Shown here piece by piece: positions 39,601 to 47,660 of a DNA stretch of 64,000 nucleotides. Within the stretch, counting starts at the first letter, position 1; each line of letters starts with the position of its first letter. Source of the stretch: a virus. The notes under the pieces are model-generated. The model was not told where the DNA came from, made no database searches, and saw only the letters and a program-made list of their open reading frames with translations. The DNA lies in IMG/VR virus record IMGVR_UViG_3300044712_000538, positions 1 to 64,000 of that record, one strand, 5' to 3'. The position numbers and the translations under genes were made by a program.

Positions 39601-42600
39601 AAGCCGGTATTCATTACCGCAAAAGCAGATCTTTTTAGCGATTTCTGGCGAGATCTTAAAGATACCTTTAACGCACACCTTCGGTACTTTATCGTTAATA
39701 ATCAAACTCCGGTTACGGAATATCACCTTGATGAGAGTGGTGATGAAGTTCCTGTTGATATATTCCGTTCACCAGAGAAGTCAAATCCAGACTACAAGAA
39801 GATTCTTTTTAATGAATCGGAAAATTCGCAAGATTCATTTGATTTTGTCATGGCTACCTATTCTCAGTTTTCTGGAAAGAAAATGGCCGACAAAATAGGG
39901 TTCATGAAAGGGATGCTCAAAAGAGGATTCTTCATAATGGATGAATCACATTGGGCATCTGGAGATTCAAATACTGGAGAATTATTCAGGGAAATGACTT
40001 CAAGCGCCGATGCCGGGTTGTTCCTTTCTGCAACATTCGCAAAGAGGCCTGATAATATGCCGGTATATGCTACCAAAACGGCAATGAAGGATACTGGGCT
40101 TGATGATGAGGCTCTTGCTGACGCGATATTGTATGGCGGTCCGGCGCTGCAGGAGGCAGTTGCGGCGCAGCTTTCTGAAAGCGGAGAAATGATCAGGAGG
40201 GAGCGCGACTTTAAGGGTGTTGAGATAGATTATATCCCTCTTGACAAAGAAGGAGAATCTTGGGGGGTAAAAGACCAGAGCGAATACCATTGGGATGTTT
40301 CCAGGAGAATGTCTGAAATGATGATGGACATTATCCATTTTCAGAGGCATCACATTCGTCCGTATCTTGATGGTATCCGCGAGGCGGTTAAGGAATCTAA
40401 TCCAGAAATGAGTATAACCAATACTCCGTTTGCCTCAAAGGTTTTCAATATCAATAAGCAAATGCTTCTTGCCCTAAAAGCTGACGCATCGGTTGACTTG
40501 GCTATTAAGGAATTGAAAGAGGGGAAAAAGCCTGTAATATCCCTTTCTTACACAATGGAATCATTCCTGTCTGAGGAACTTGCCGTTGGTGATGTTGTCC
40601 CGAGGTTTGATTTTTCAAGTATCCTTATAAAGGGGCTTGAAGGAACTCTAAAAACAAGGACCCAAAATGGTTGGGGGAAGGTAACCACATCGAAAATAGA
40701 TATTGCGTCGCTCCCTGAGGAGTCCCAGGCCGCATACTGGTCGCTCGTTAAAAAGATTAAGGACAATACCATTGACTTGAACGCATCGCCTATTGACCAT
40801 ATAACGCATCGTCTTGAAAAGGCTGGATATTCTGTTGGCGAACTTACTGGCCGGCAGACAAGGCTTGTTCCGGTTGAAGATGGAGGATGGGCAATGACGA
40901 AATTCAAAAAGAGGAACAAGATAGATCTGGTTAAGAAATTCAACTCAGGGAAGATTGATGTAATTATCATGAATCGTTCCGTGGCTCAGGGTATTTCAAT
41001 GCATGCGTCATCGAAGTTTTCGGACCAGCGGCAGAGGGTGATGATTATCACAGAGCCAGAACTTGACGTAAATGATGAGATCCAAAAGCGCGGTCGTATT
41101 GATCGGGTTGGACAGGTTGTAAGGGGGGCGTATAGGTATCTTGTTTCATCAATCCCCGCCGAGCAGCGATTGATGATGATGTTCAAAAAGAAAGTAGCCA
41201 GCCTTGATGCAAACGCAAAGACAACGCAAACAAACAAGGCCAATGAAGTGAAGGTTGTTGACTTTTTGAATAAATACGGTGATCAGATTGTTGTTGATTA
41301 CTTATTTGAGAATGCTGCACTTAATGATGAAATACTTGATCCGCTAAAAATATCAGATCAGATCTTTTCTGGCGAACGCGATTACAAGCCTCAGTCCGGA
41401 GATGCCCATAAGGTAACAGGAAAGGTTGCGCTGCTTTCTCCAGAAAAGCAAAAGCAGTTTTACGATGACATTTCAAATCGGTACACCGATTTGATGAATA
41501 GCAAGCTTGCTACTGGAGAGTGGGATCTTGAATCAGAGGTAATGAAGCTGAACGCAGAAAAGATCTCTTCAAATATCCTTATTGAGGGAAACAACAATAG
41601 TCCTTTCTCGCGCGACGTTATTCTTGATGAATATGAAATTGACGTTCCGCGCGTTCCGATAAAAAAGGAAGAGTTAATCAAAATGGTTAATGACGAAAAA
41701 GCCGGAAATGATGTTGCTGATTATACCGCTGAAATAATAGACAGGGTTGAGGAGTTTTATGAAAAAAGGAAAGAGGCCATAAAAGAAGATATTACAAAAA
41801 ATCTACTTGAAAAAAGGATACTGATTGTTAATACGATAAGGGCAAAAATGACTGAGAAGAACGCCCCGGCCGAAGAGATTGAGCGTGCGGTAAAAGAGGC
41901 CGAGGAGAGAAATGATTATGAAAGGGAGGAGAAGATAAGGGCTGAGTTTGCGAAAGCTAATAGCTACAAGGACAGGCTTACTAGGTTTGCTAGGTTTTTC
42001 TACCCTGGAAGATCTGTCCGGTTCCCGGTAGGAGAAGGGAAGAACATGGTTACGCACCCTGCCGTTTTTGTTAAGATCTCGTTTTCGGAAAAAGGAATAT
42101 CCGAAAGCGATAGCATATACAGGCTTTCTCCGTCTGGAGTAAAGTTCCATTTTGCCGTCGATAGCGAGATTGTAAGAGATCAGCGTCCGGCTACATCAAA
42201 CGATTGGTTGTATGAAGCCATGATGAACTCTCAAATGGACTTTGAGAATAACCTTGATAATTGGGGCAAGTTTTCTGGAGGCTTAAGGAGGAAGGCGAGC
42301 ATCGTTTCTGGAAACCTTTTGAAGGGGTACGGAACTGTTAAGGTAGGGCGCGTTGTGAACTTTACTACGAGCGAAAATGATATTGCGAAAGGAATATTAA
42401 TGCCGTTTGGCGCTACTGCTGGAGAAGGGTTTAAGGGTAAAAGAATTGTTCCAATATCAAAGGCCATATCTATCCTTTTGGGACAGAGGGGTGCGGTATC
42501 TCTTGGCAAAGATGGTTTTTCTCTTTCCTTTTATGGGAAAATAATGAGCATAATCGTTCCTAAGTCAAGGAAAGAGGGCGGCGTTATATTCACCAATAAG

Positions 42601-45600
42601 GAAATACTCGACATAACCGGACCGTTTTATCAGAATGGAGGAAGCATGATTCAAGAGGTAAACGGTGAATCTTCTGCAAAAAAGGTTGGAGAGGTTCTTA
42701 CAAAATTGGGTTTTACCGCCGTAATTGATGAAAAACACCTTCCCAAGTCAGATGGCAATATAAGCAAGCTTGTTTCGGCTCCGGCTGGCCAGCAAGTAAT
42801 CCCATCAAGGGTCCCGGAAGAGTATATTTCAAGTACGCCCATTTCTCTTGAAGACATGGGTATTGGCCCGAATGATACTGCAGGGGAGATTGTTGACAAA
42901 ATGATTTCCTATGGCGGTCCGTTTACCGAGATCTTGAAGTTCATACGGGCTCTTCCTGGATTTAAAGACATAAGCATCCAGCAAGTTGAATCGCTTGACG
43001 CAAACCATCCAGTTAGGAAAGTAATTGGTGCGCTCGCAAGCGATGCATCCGGCGTTTACTTCAATATGAAGGACCGTCCGGACACAATCGTAACAGAAAT
43101 AGCGGGGAAGCCTATACAGGGTATTGTGGCTATTAATCAGGGTAAAACCAATAACGCATACTATACCCTTACGCACGAATTGCTTCACTTTTTGACCATC
43201 GATGGCATCGACTCAAAAGATCCTGAGGTCAAAAAGAAGCTTAAAAAGCTGGAGGACATTTACCTGTTTATGAGGTCTAAGCGGGATCGCTGGCTGATGG
43301 ATGCCATGGAATCCTCTTCTCAGCTTCCTGGCGGGGACAAAATGCCTGGAAAGAATGTTGAACTGGCTGGCGCGCAAAAGGAACTGGATGGAGCCCTGAG
43401 GGAACTGGAATCGGCCAAAAAGGCTTTTGATGCAAAGAGGAAGGAACTGGATAAAGGAATCGTTGCTGACCAGACAGATCTTTTTGGAAACCGGAAGAGC
43501 GATACCGGCAACTCTCTTTTTGATGAAAGGGCATCTCAATCAGGCCGCGATGCTGCCATGAAGCCTTTCCGCGACCGGCTGAACAAAGCTGAATCGGAAG
43601 CCAACCGTCTTCGGAAAAAAGTCGAAGGTCTTTTGGCTTCTGGCGGCGTGAGCCAGGGCGATCTTTTCTCGGCATTCGGATTTGGTCTGCAGGAATCGTA
43701 TGGCTTTACCAATTTTAGGGAATTTATGGTCGAATTGCTTATGAACCCGATGTTCCGGGCAAACATAAGCAACATAGCGGCACGGTCCGAAATGGAATTT
43801 GCGAATGCAATATGGGCTGGCGCAGATCCGGACAAGAGGTCTATTTTGGCAATGATTAAGGACTATATCCGGTCCCTGTTCAAATCCATTTTTGGAAAAT
43901 CATCTGTAAACCTTAACTCCCCGCTGGTTGATCAGGCGGTTACGCTGGCTGAGGATATTTTCTTCTCCGGGGAAAGCATTGTTGACCGGGTGTACGATAC
44001 CGAGGCGGGGAACTACTTTACCATATACAGTAACTACAATTCTGGACGATCCAGCCGTGGACCAGCATCGAAAACACTTTCTTTCTTCCCCGGATCTGGT
44101 GGCCAGGATACCGATTTCATCCTCAAAAACTATATCGCTCGGAAGGTTGTCGAGGGCATATTGTCGGATGCTACCATTTTGAATGTAGTTCAACGGCAGG
44201 GGATGGACCCGGTACAGGCAAAACAGATCATTGATCAGTACCGGAAGAATCCTCCCGGCAAAAAGGCAATGGCGAAGCTTTCTACGTTGGCCAGGGCTGA
44301 AAAAGTTGGCCCGGTAGAAGATGGCGAAAAGGAAAGGAAGCTGAATCGAATGATACCGGTATTTGATCCAAAGGGTATAGAAAGGATCAATGAGCATGCA
44401 ACAAGGTATTTGCCGAAGTCAATGAAGGTAAGCATGGAAGAGGCAGACAAGTTTATTGTCAATATCCCGACCCAAGATCTGAAGGACTTTGCAACCAATG
44501 TTCATAGCGTCCTGAACACCCTTCCGATTGACGTTCAGACTGCAATACGGATCGCGGCAATCCTGCGCATGCAGAGCGAGGTTACTTTGCTCCGGGCTCA
44601 GGGCGATCACGCCCAGGCTGATCGGGTTTCAGAAGATAGTGCCGAGATCTGGAATCACATGACCCCGCTTTCAACCGAATTGGGCCGGGCCGTGAATCTT
44701 TACAAGCGTCTTATCTCCGACCCGGCATTCTCTAAAATGTCCATCCAAAACAAGTTCAGGGCGTTTGTGGCTATGGCCGAAAAGGCTATTGGCCGGAAGC
44801 TTACAGATGGGGAGAAGAAAAAGTTGTTTGAAATGTTCCAAGCATGGGACGCGGCCCCGGACGGAATTGGAAAGCAAATTGCCATGGCCAAGATTATGGC
44901 CTACATCAATACGCTCCGGCCGATTAATTTGTGGGATCTGCTCACAAACATATGGTACTCAAAAATCCTTTCGGGACCGGCGACGCACTTTACTAACCTG
45001 TTCAGCAATATCTTCAACGGTCCGATGGAAATGTTTGTCCAGTCGTTGGCCATTGGGAAGAAATACAAGTCCAATCCTGGGAAAATTGCCTTTGATCTGA
45101 CCAAGGCTTGGTTCTCCGGGATAAGAAAAGGGTATGTTGAATCGAGGCACATTATGATTTATGGCCCGACGAAAGAGGAATCCACCAAGCTATACCAGAA
45201 TCACCTTATGGAGGAACTGGACTGGACGAAGGCGAATATTCCGTCATTCTGGAAAAAAGTCCTGAACTCGCCAGTCCTCCTATCCTTTAATCCTAAGATC
45301 TTGAAGTATGTCGGCCGGATGCTGGCTGCAGAGGACGCTATGCTCCAGAATGCCGGTGAGCATTCTTTTGCTGAGGTTCTGGCGTATCTGGAGGCCGCGA
45401 AGTCAAACAAGGGTGCCGACAAGAAGCTTTTGAAGCAAATGGCTCAGGCCATGGTGGCCAGCGATTCCATTTCATATGCCAAGGCGCAGCAGCAGGCATT
45501 AGACGAGGCCGTTGCCGCGCTGGATATGCTCCGGGATATGAGGTCCGAGGCTGAAATAGCTGGTAACATGGCTGAGGTAAAAGCTATTTCCAGGGAGATT

Positions 45601-46989
45601 GCCATGTGGGATCGCCAGGTTAAGGGGAAGCATAAAAACATTGCATTCCGGAAGCGGGTGTATGAGATACTGGAGGCCAAGGCTACCGAAACAGAAGAGG
45701 GTGCCCGCATTATGCATGACGCGGCCGCAAGGGCTTCAAAGGTTACATACAATTTCCCTCCAAAAGGATTGTTTACCAGAACGATGTACGATGTTCTAAT
45801 CTATGCCAGCGAGAAAGTCCTTCCGTTCAAGTTCTTTGTTCCGTTTGTCCGGATTGTTTCCAATCTGGTTGACAATATGATCAATTACTCGCCTGCAGGA
45901 TTTGTAACGCCGCTTATCTCTTATGCCAAGCCAAGCGCAAATACCACAAAGGATGAAAAGGGAGCAAGGCCTTTAACCGATGAAGAGCGTACGGAGGTAA
46001 TGATTAAGGCGATGATCGGAACTATTACATGGGTATTCCTTTACAATCTGGCCGTCCCGGACGGGGACGATGACGAGCCGTGGTTTTCTATTACCGGTGC
46101 TGGTCCATCCGACCAGGCGAAGGTATATGAGGCCCAAGAAACCGGCTGGAGGCCATACTCTATCCAGACAAGGGATGGAGAAACCATATCCTACAAGGCT
46201 ACTCCGTTTTTCGCCCTTCTTGCTTCCATTGGTGCCATATCCGATGAAATGAAGTTTGGCAAAAAGGATATATCCGAGAAGGATATATGGGACAAAATGG
46301 CTATCTCGGCATCTGGATTCGTAAAGTCTATTTTTGATAACTCTTGGATGCAGGGGCTTGATGAGTTGCTTAATTCTGCCAAAGCAGAAAACCGGTTTGG
46401 TAAGTTGGATTTCAACGTGGTTGACAAGGTTACAAAAAAAGGTGTTGATGTGGCTGGCGCTTTTGTTATGTCTAACCTGTCGAAGCAGATCGTAAGGATG
46501 CACGACCGGATTACCGAAACGCCAATGAAGAAAGCAGAAACGCCATATGAGCGAATTATAACCAACATGCCGATTGTTCGGAATGTTCTTCCGCATGAGA
46601 TAACCAATGTTTGGGGAGATCCTGTTGTGAACGAAACATATCTCGGGTTCCTTCCCCTGAGGGCCCAGGTAACAGAAAAGGATGACGTAATCTCCCTGCT
46701 GGTTAAAAACGGCGTTTGGATTGGCCGACCCAGGAACAATAAGGAGATTTATGACGGTGATGTACTTCGCCCGCTGACCAACGATGAATATTACAGGTAT
46801 TACGTTCTGGCATCACAAAAGCTGAAGTCCATGCTGAATGACCGGGAAACTATTGAGTACATAACCGAAATGGACCGCGAGGGAAATTCGGACGCGATAA
46901 AGACATTCATTCAATCTCGCAAGCAGAATGCCAACCAGGAAGCATTTATGGAACTGTTTGGCAATAGCGGAATAAATTCAGAGTGGTAA
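33655..46989 (+). CDS. Giant polyvalent internal protein, 4,444 aa
   Basis: One uninterrupted frame of 4,444 codons. Visible parts: Pro-rich linker at 69-104; helical region to about 415; Gly/Ala-rich hydrophobic, possibly membrane-active region at 416-640; a polyvalent-type small domain around 850-1100; acidic linker near 1170-1200; N6-adenine methyltransferase-like domain with EPTAGNG at 1529-1535 and NPPF at 1586-1589; Gly-rich linker at 1746-1864; Strawberry-notch/DarB-type SF2 helicase with GDQTGVGKGR at 1959-1968, DESH at 2096-2099 and QKRGRIDRVGQ at 2477-2487; zincin-like peptidase with HELLH at 3174-3178 and a possible third ligand in FREFMVE at 3354-3360; and a long helical C-terminal region with ILSGPATHFTNLFSNIFNGP near 3770. 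Position after ejection proteins suggests it is packaged and injected. QTDLF (3273) and QGDLF (3334) resemble clamp ligands. Confidence 0.85.
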   Translation: MPDWREQLLSDISKIKDRDAVLKKYPQLKGDKKMLQSLYSWNNAKASGIPPTDLDEMYPEVKSFLIQPDAAPAPQPGATVPPQKTVPVKPVQTVPAPAANTPKPFQQLEASIQKHATIAKAIPEKGWGEDLTKKILGGIYPNVGNTKSAQHREMMIAEADKALSEKKSLIEKTKPLIDEVAKWFSQDYQTAKKKYTVDGTDMGEIREDVVRAEARNWAKRYGGGSGVEEILFASALGAIQVEQVKPKYEAELKSLYKQKYGKDMPTEKEADLFQNAIVSAAKDQVNKQIEKSSQELKLKVSQTWDEQFRKQLDDSAKRFGSDSPEYKNQFAQSVAAIGKLEKQWRQKEIARIERIKSELEAGLKKKIESFNAEEQMRIGAISDEAYKKASQAYSEAKGEKKYREVAAASDFFGKSQLNIGFNRALTGRLLYGVASLGDYLASEGYQSAAIDWMRSMATTGGELDVPDLKLGFDRNLAMALATRTGGGIGSSAVPMGAAMLTMNPLAGALVSYKMETAMMEADIWKERMMAGDPEAKQKADKAGAQTAILLPLYVLEMDRLFAGMKKGGWVNKALNIYAPELAQEVPTEYWQQYLQAKSSGFKGDFADFVAEDKGNIALETAIATIGMSTVFASMGKSTEAVGRALGPKAKDQAIISLAQRTQMAPVDFVPTPSPYKGPDNDPAAPAAPAGTAQAVDPQAATPSVSPITMVNAALEQAWMNGEMSDEQLVDEKKHAEMILAKQDELAKLGLEPDMIRHYIGLQAEMVYLQNQMAAAKDPVLQAKFEKDIAAIQTQMAKVIDDKIEETIFSVTTPFGDTYTATEKELDEIMNNPLFGAPEDLVITPIKGRLTPDEQKVADALAGAKLPDGLSDMSVEKLVQKFAGSKDFNEQREAIKMYRDQLNDPLGPTPRKQMIAAFGQDLADQVAPLPFGEVDKKEVGEKQFKNVTERLKSREPESFEEEVLQGFLRDLRFSSEDFTRYAGFGGNSRLTGDKIGGREMRQYAMKRLRKKSEGGIPIDKYVLQLAEKWGIPQGQETDYINTVIDLILEHPGQASVISRLEALQSGAKTQEEYDAWLERKYGNAQAAKDALDAMDDDLTEDVNDVIEKIDQITDEEAESIADGAMNNFIDENGNIDLSAIKTFLASDEFNAMPEKVKSIIKEVTNGLDQAETDTQDDGNTDSSEEEDQDEEETPEELKDAYQTENYNDLVKAWESGNKIYAVSEQDEAPTPVTSWEMLNNYPLDALWIVDQQAESQSENVVAPKKETKAKVRQETKTKLADETKKALDDFLDAFDELGNLGFAYDPEEQAKKQFKLYTAGAKFVAAMAKQGIYQFKDMVLTLAEKMGEIPGELFQALKKAYAMAYADDETGLMEDPKTLRTLTLEDILAEKDDSNELSGIEAFKEAFHKNLFSLWADLSINPDANPRPSNIIDLRNMAVEANWTGENGLPATDNEIFEAVESVLIRFSREIVAMSKDNQKVMKNLMTLYKVQPTISMRDSDRVMLQQYSTPIPYAYAAGVWMKNQNKYLEPTAGNGLLTVALDPSKVDVNEIDKTRFDMLADQGFSSVSSRDALEGFSGKYDGIIANPPFGSTDKITTQDGYPISELAQRIVYESLKTLTTDGKASFVIGGHTEYDEKGIMKGRDRFFFNYLYDNFNVVDVINVAGDLYGKQGTTYPTRLILIDGRRNVEGSPRKETRHAPMKSVKGFETVGLQAPDDAVISSYPELLNRVLKPKDYGQQIDIPSGMDTDKGSGNNIPGNRPGGRNQGGSGGRNTSGTVSKPGKGVSQGGARPPVSGNLFAGSDVQKPSESKSGRAGNNGNAAVFEGQGNALPPGAGPRPAVRPEVGRTNLQGRNAPDAGGSFAGVRNVSIENLSSENVEYIPSSNMQFEVGTVIPPKMAVEVYRHQDMLIEMYGNLADFVQSELEYEPDEFAAAFSSEQVDALAMAIHKAKMGSAMIIGDQTGVGKGRIAAGMVRWAVINGYKPVFITAKADLFSDFWRDLKDTFNAHLRYFIVNNQTPVTEYHLDESGDEVPVDIFRSPEKSNPDYKKILFNESENSQDSFDFVMATYSQFSGKKMADKIGFMKGMLKRGFFIMDESHWASGDSNTGELFREMTSSADAGLFLSATFAKRPDNMPVYATKTAMKDTGLDDEALADAILYGGPALQEAVAAQLSESGEMIRRERDFKGVEIDYIPLDKEGESWGVKDQSEYHWDVSRRMSEMMMDIIHFQRHHIRPYLDGIREAVKESNPEMSITNTPFASKVFNINKQMLLALKADASVDLAIKELKEGKKPVISLSYTMESFLSEELAVGDVVPRFDFSSILIKGLEGTLKTRTQNGWGKVTTSKIDIASLPEESQAAYWSLVKKIKDNTIDLNASPIDHITHRLEKAGYSVGELTGRQTRLVPVEDGGWAMTKFKKRNKIDLVKKFNSGKIDVIIMNRSVAQGISMHASSKFSDQRQRVMIITEPELDVNDEIQKRGRIDRVGQVVRGAYRYLVSSIPAEQRLMMMFKKKVASLDANAKTTQTNKANEVKVVDFLNKYGDQIVVDYLFENAALNDEILDPLKISDQIFSGERDYKPQSGDAHKVTGKVALLSPEKQKQFYDDISNRYTDLMNSKLATGEWDLESEVMKLNAEKISSNILIEGNNNSPFSRDVILDEYEIDVPRVPIKKEELIKMVNDEKAGNDVADYTAEIIDRVEEFYEKRKEAIKEDITKNLLEKRILIVNTIRAKMTEKNAPAEEIERAVKEAEERNDYEREEKIRAEFAKANSYKDRLTRFARFFYPGRSVRFPVGEGKNMVTHPAVFVKISFSEKGISESDSIYRLSPSGVKFHFAVDSEIVRDQRPATSNDWLYEAMMNSQMDFENNLDNWGKFSGGLRRKASIVSGNLLKGYGTVKVGRVVNFTTSENDIAKGILMPFGATAGEGFKGKRIVPISKAISILLGQRGAVSLGKDGFSLSFYGKIMSIIVPKSRKEGGVIFTNKEILDITGPFYQNGGSMIQEVNGESSAKKVGEVLTKLGFTAVIDEKHLPKSDGNISKLVSAPAGQQVIPSRVPEEYISSTPISLEDMGIGPNDTAGEIVDKMISYGGPFTEILKFIRALPGFKDISIQQVESLDANHPVRKVIGALASDASGVYFNMKDRPDTIVTEIAGKPIQGIVAINQGKTNNAYYTLTHELLHFLTIDGIDSKDPEVKKKLKKLEDIYLFMRSKRDRWLMDAMESSSQLPGGDKMPGKNVELAGAQKELDGALRELESAKKAFDAKRKELDKGIVADQTDLFGNRKSDTGNSLFDERASQSGRDAAMKPFRDRLNKAESEANRLRKKVEGLLASGGVSQGDLFSAFGFGLQESYGFTNFREFMVELLMNPMFRANISNIAARSEMEFANAIWAGADPDKRSILAMIKDYIRSLFKSIFGKSSVNLNSPLVDQAVTLAEDIFFSGESIVDRVYDTEAGNYFTIYSNYNSGRSSRGPASKTLSFFPGSGGQDTDFILKNYIARKVVEGILSDATILNVVQRQGMDPVQAKQIIDQYRKNPPGKKAMAKLSTLARAEKVGPVEDGEKERKLNRMIPVFDPKGIERINEHATRYLPKSMKVSMEEADKFIVNIPTQDLKDFATNVHSVLNTLPIDVQTAIRIAAILRMQSEVTLLRAQGDHAQADRVSEDSAEIWNHMTPLSTELGRAVNLYKRLISDPAFSKMSIQNKFRAFVAMAEKAIGRKLTDGEKKKLFEMFQAWDAAPDGIGKQIAMAKIMAYINTLRPINLWDLLTNIWYSKILSGPATHFTNLFSNIFNGPMEMFVQSLAIGKKYKSNPGKIAFDLTKAWFSGIRKGYVESRHIMIYGPTKEESTKLYQNHLMEELDWTKANIPSFWKKVLNSPVLLSFNPKILKYVGRMLAAEDAMLQNAGEHSFAEVLAYLEAAKSNKGADKKLLKQMAQAMVASDSISYAKAQQQALDEAVAALDMLRDMRSEAEIAGNMAEVKAISREIAMWDRQVKGKHKNIAFRKRVYEILEAKATETEEGARIMHDAAARASKVTYNFPPKGLFTRTMYDVLIYASEKVLPFKFFVPFVRIVSNLVDNMINYSPAGFVTPLISYAKPSANTTKDEKGARPLTDEERTEVMIKAMIGTITWVFLYNLAVPDGDDDEPWFSITGAGPSDQAKVYEAQETGWRPYSIQTRDGETISYKATPFFALLASIGAISDEMKFGKKDISEKDIWDKMAISASGFVKSIFDNSWMQGLDELLNSAKAENRFGKLDFNVVDKVTKKGVDVAGAFVMSNLSKQIVRMHDRITETPMKKAETPYERIITNMPIVRNVLPHEITNVWGDPVVNETYLGFLPLRAQVTEKDDVISLLVKNGVWIGRPRNNKEIYDGDVLRPLTNDEYYRYYVLASQKLKSMLNDRETIEYITEMDREGNSDAIKTFIQSRKQNANQEAFMELFGNSGINSEW

Positions 46990-47660
46990 TGACAGGACAC
47001 ACACAACTATGCAGTATCGATCCATTTGCTCCAGACTTTGAAAAAAAGGAGTCGGTAAATGGATTGTGTTCGATGGCAATGTCCATCTGGTCTGGATGGG
47101 TTATTGATGTATCCGGGGAGGATGATGCCGATCCTGGGCCCAATTCGGAGATAATTACCAAGTATGGACACATGCCGGAAACGGTTTTTGACCTATTGAG
47201 GTGGGTTATACTGGTCTATGATCCGAGGTCCCCGCTGGTAAAGGACTATCCGGATCTTCCGACCAGAAAGTTCAGGGCCCTTGTAGCTATTGGTATTGAC
47301 GAAAAGGAATCTGATTGGGACTGGCTGATCTTGAATCGGGACAAAGGGGTTACAACAATGATTACCGCATACATGCGGAATTATTGCAAAAGCCGATTGT
47401 GGGCAATGATTGTTGCCAATAACGAGGCTTTTTGGGAGTTCTTTTCTACGATGATCGAAAGGAATCAGGAAGGGGCCGATGACATGAATGGCGTAAACGC
47501 CAAGATTAAAACGTCCGACGGGATGGTTTCGCTTCTGGAGAAGATTGATAAGCAGATGAATGACTTTTATGGCGAGGATAAGGAAACCATAGCGGAAGGG
47601 GACGAAATGTTTATGAGCGTAGAAAAAATGGCCGATGTACTATCCAATAGAAAACGGTAG
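46989..47660 (+). CDS. Hypothetical protein, possible small terminase
   Basis: A 223-residue acidic protein with several Trp residues (MPETVFDLLRWVILVYDPRS; DWDWLILNRDKGVTTMITAY) and a helical C-terminus. It sits directly before the large terminase and overlaps it by 26 bases, the usual place for the small terminase subunit, but I see no clear DNA-binding HTH. ATG at 46989 shares one base with the stop of the giant gene. Confidence 0.45.
   Translation: MTGHTQLCSIDPFAPDFEKKESVNGLCSMAMSIWSGWVIDVSGEDDADPGPNSEIITKYGHMPETVFDLLRWVILVYDPRSPLVKDYPDLPTRKFRALVAIGIDEKESDWDWLILNRDKGVTTMITAYMRNYCKSRLWAMIVANNEAFWEFFSTMIERNQEGADDMNGVNAKIKTSDGMVSLLEKIDKQMNDFYGEDKETIAEGDEMFMSVEKMADVLSNRKR

Noticed and set aside
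33655-46989. Virion RNA polymerase in the giant protein, as in crAss-like phages
   Set aside because: No DxDGD-type catalytic motif is present.
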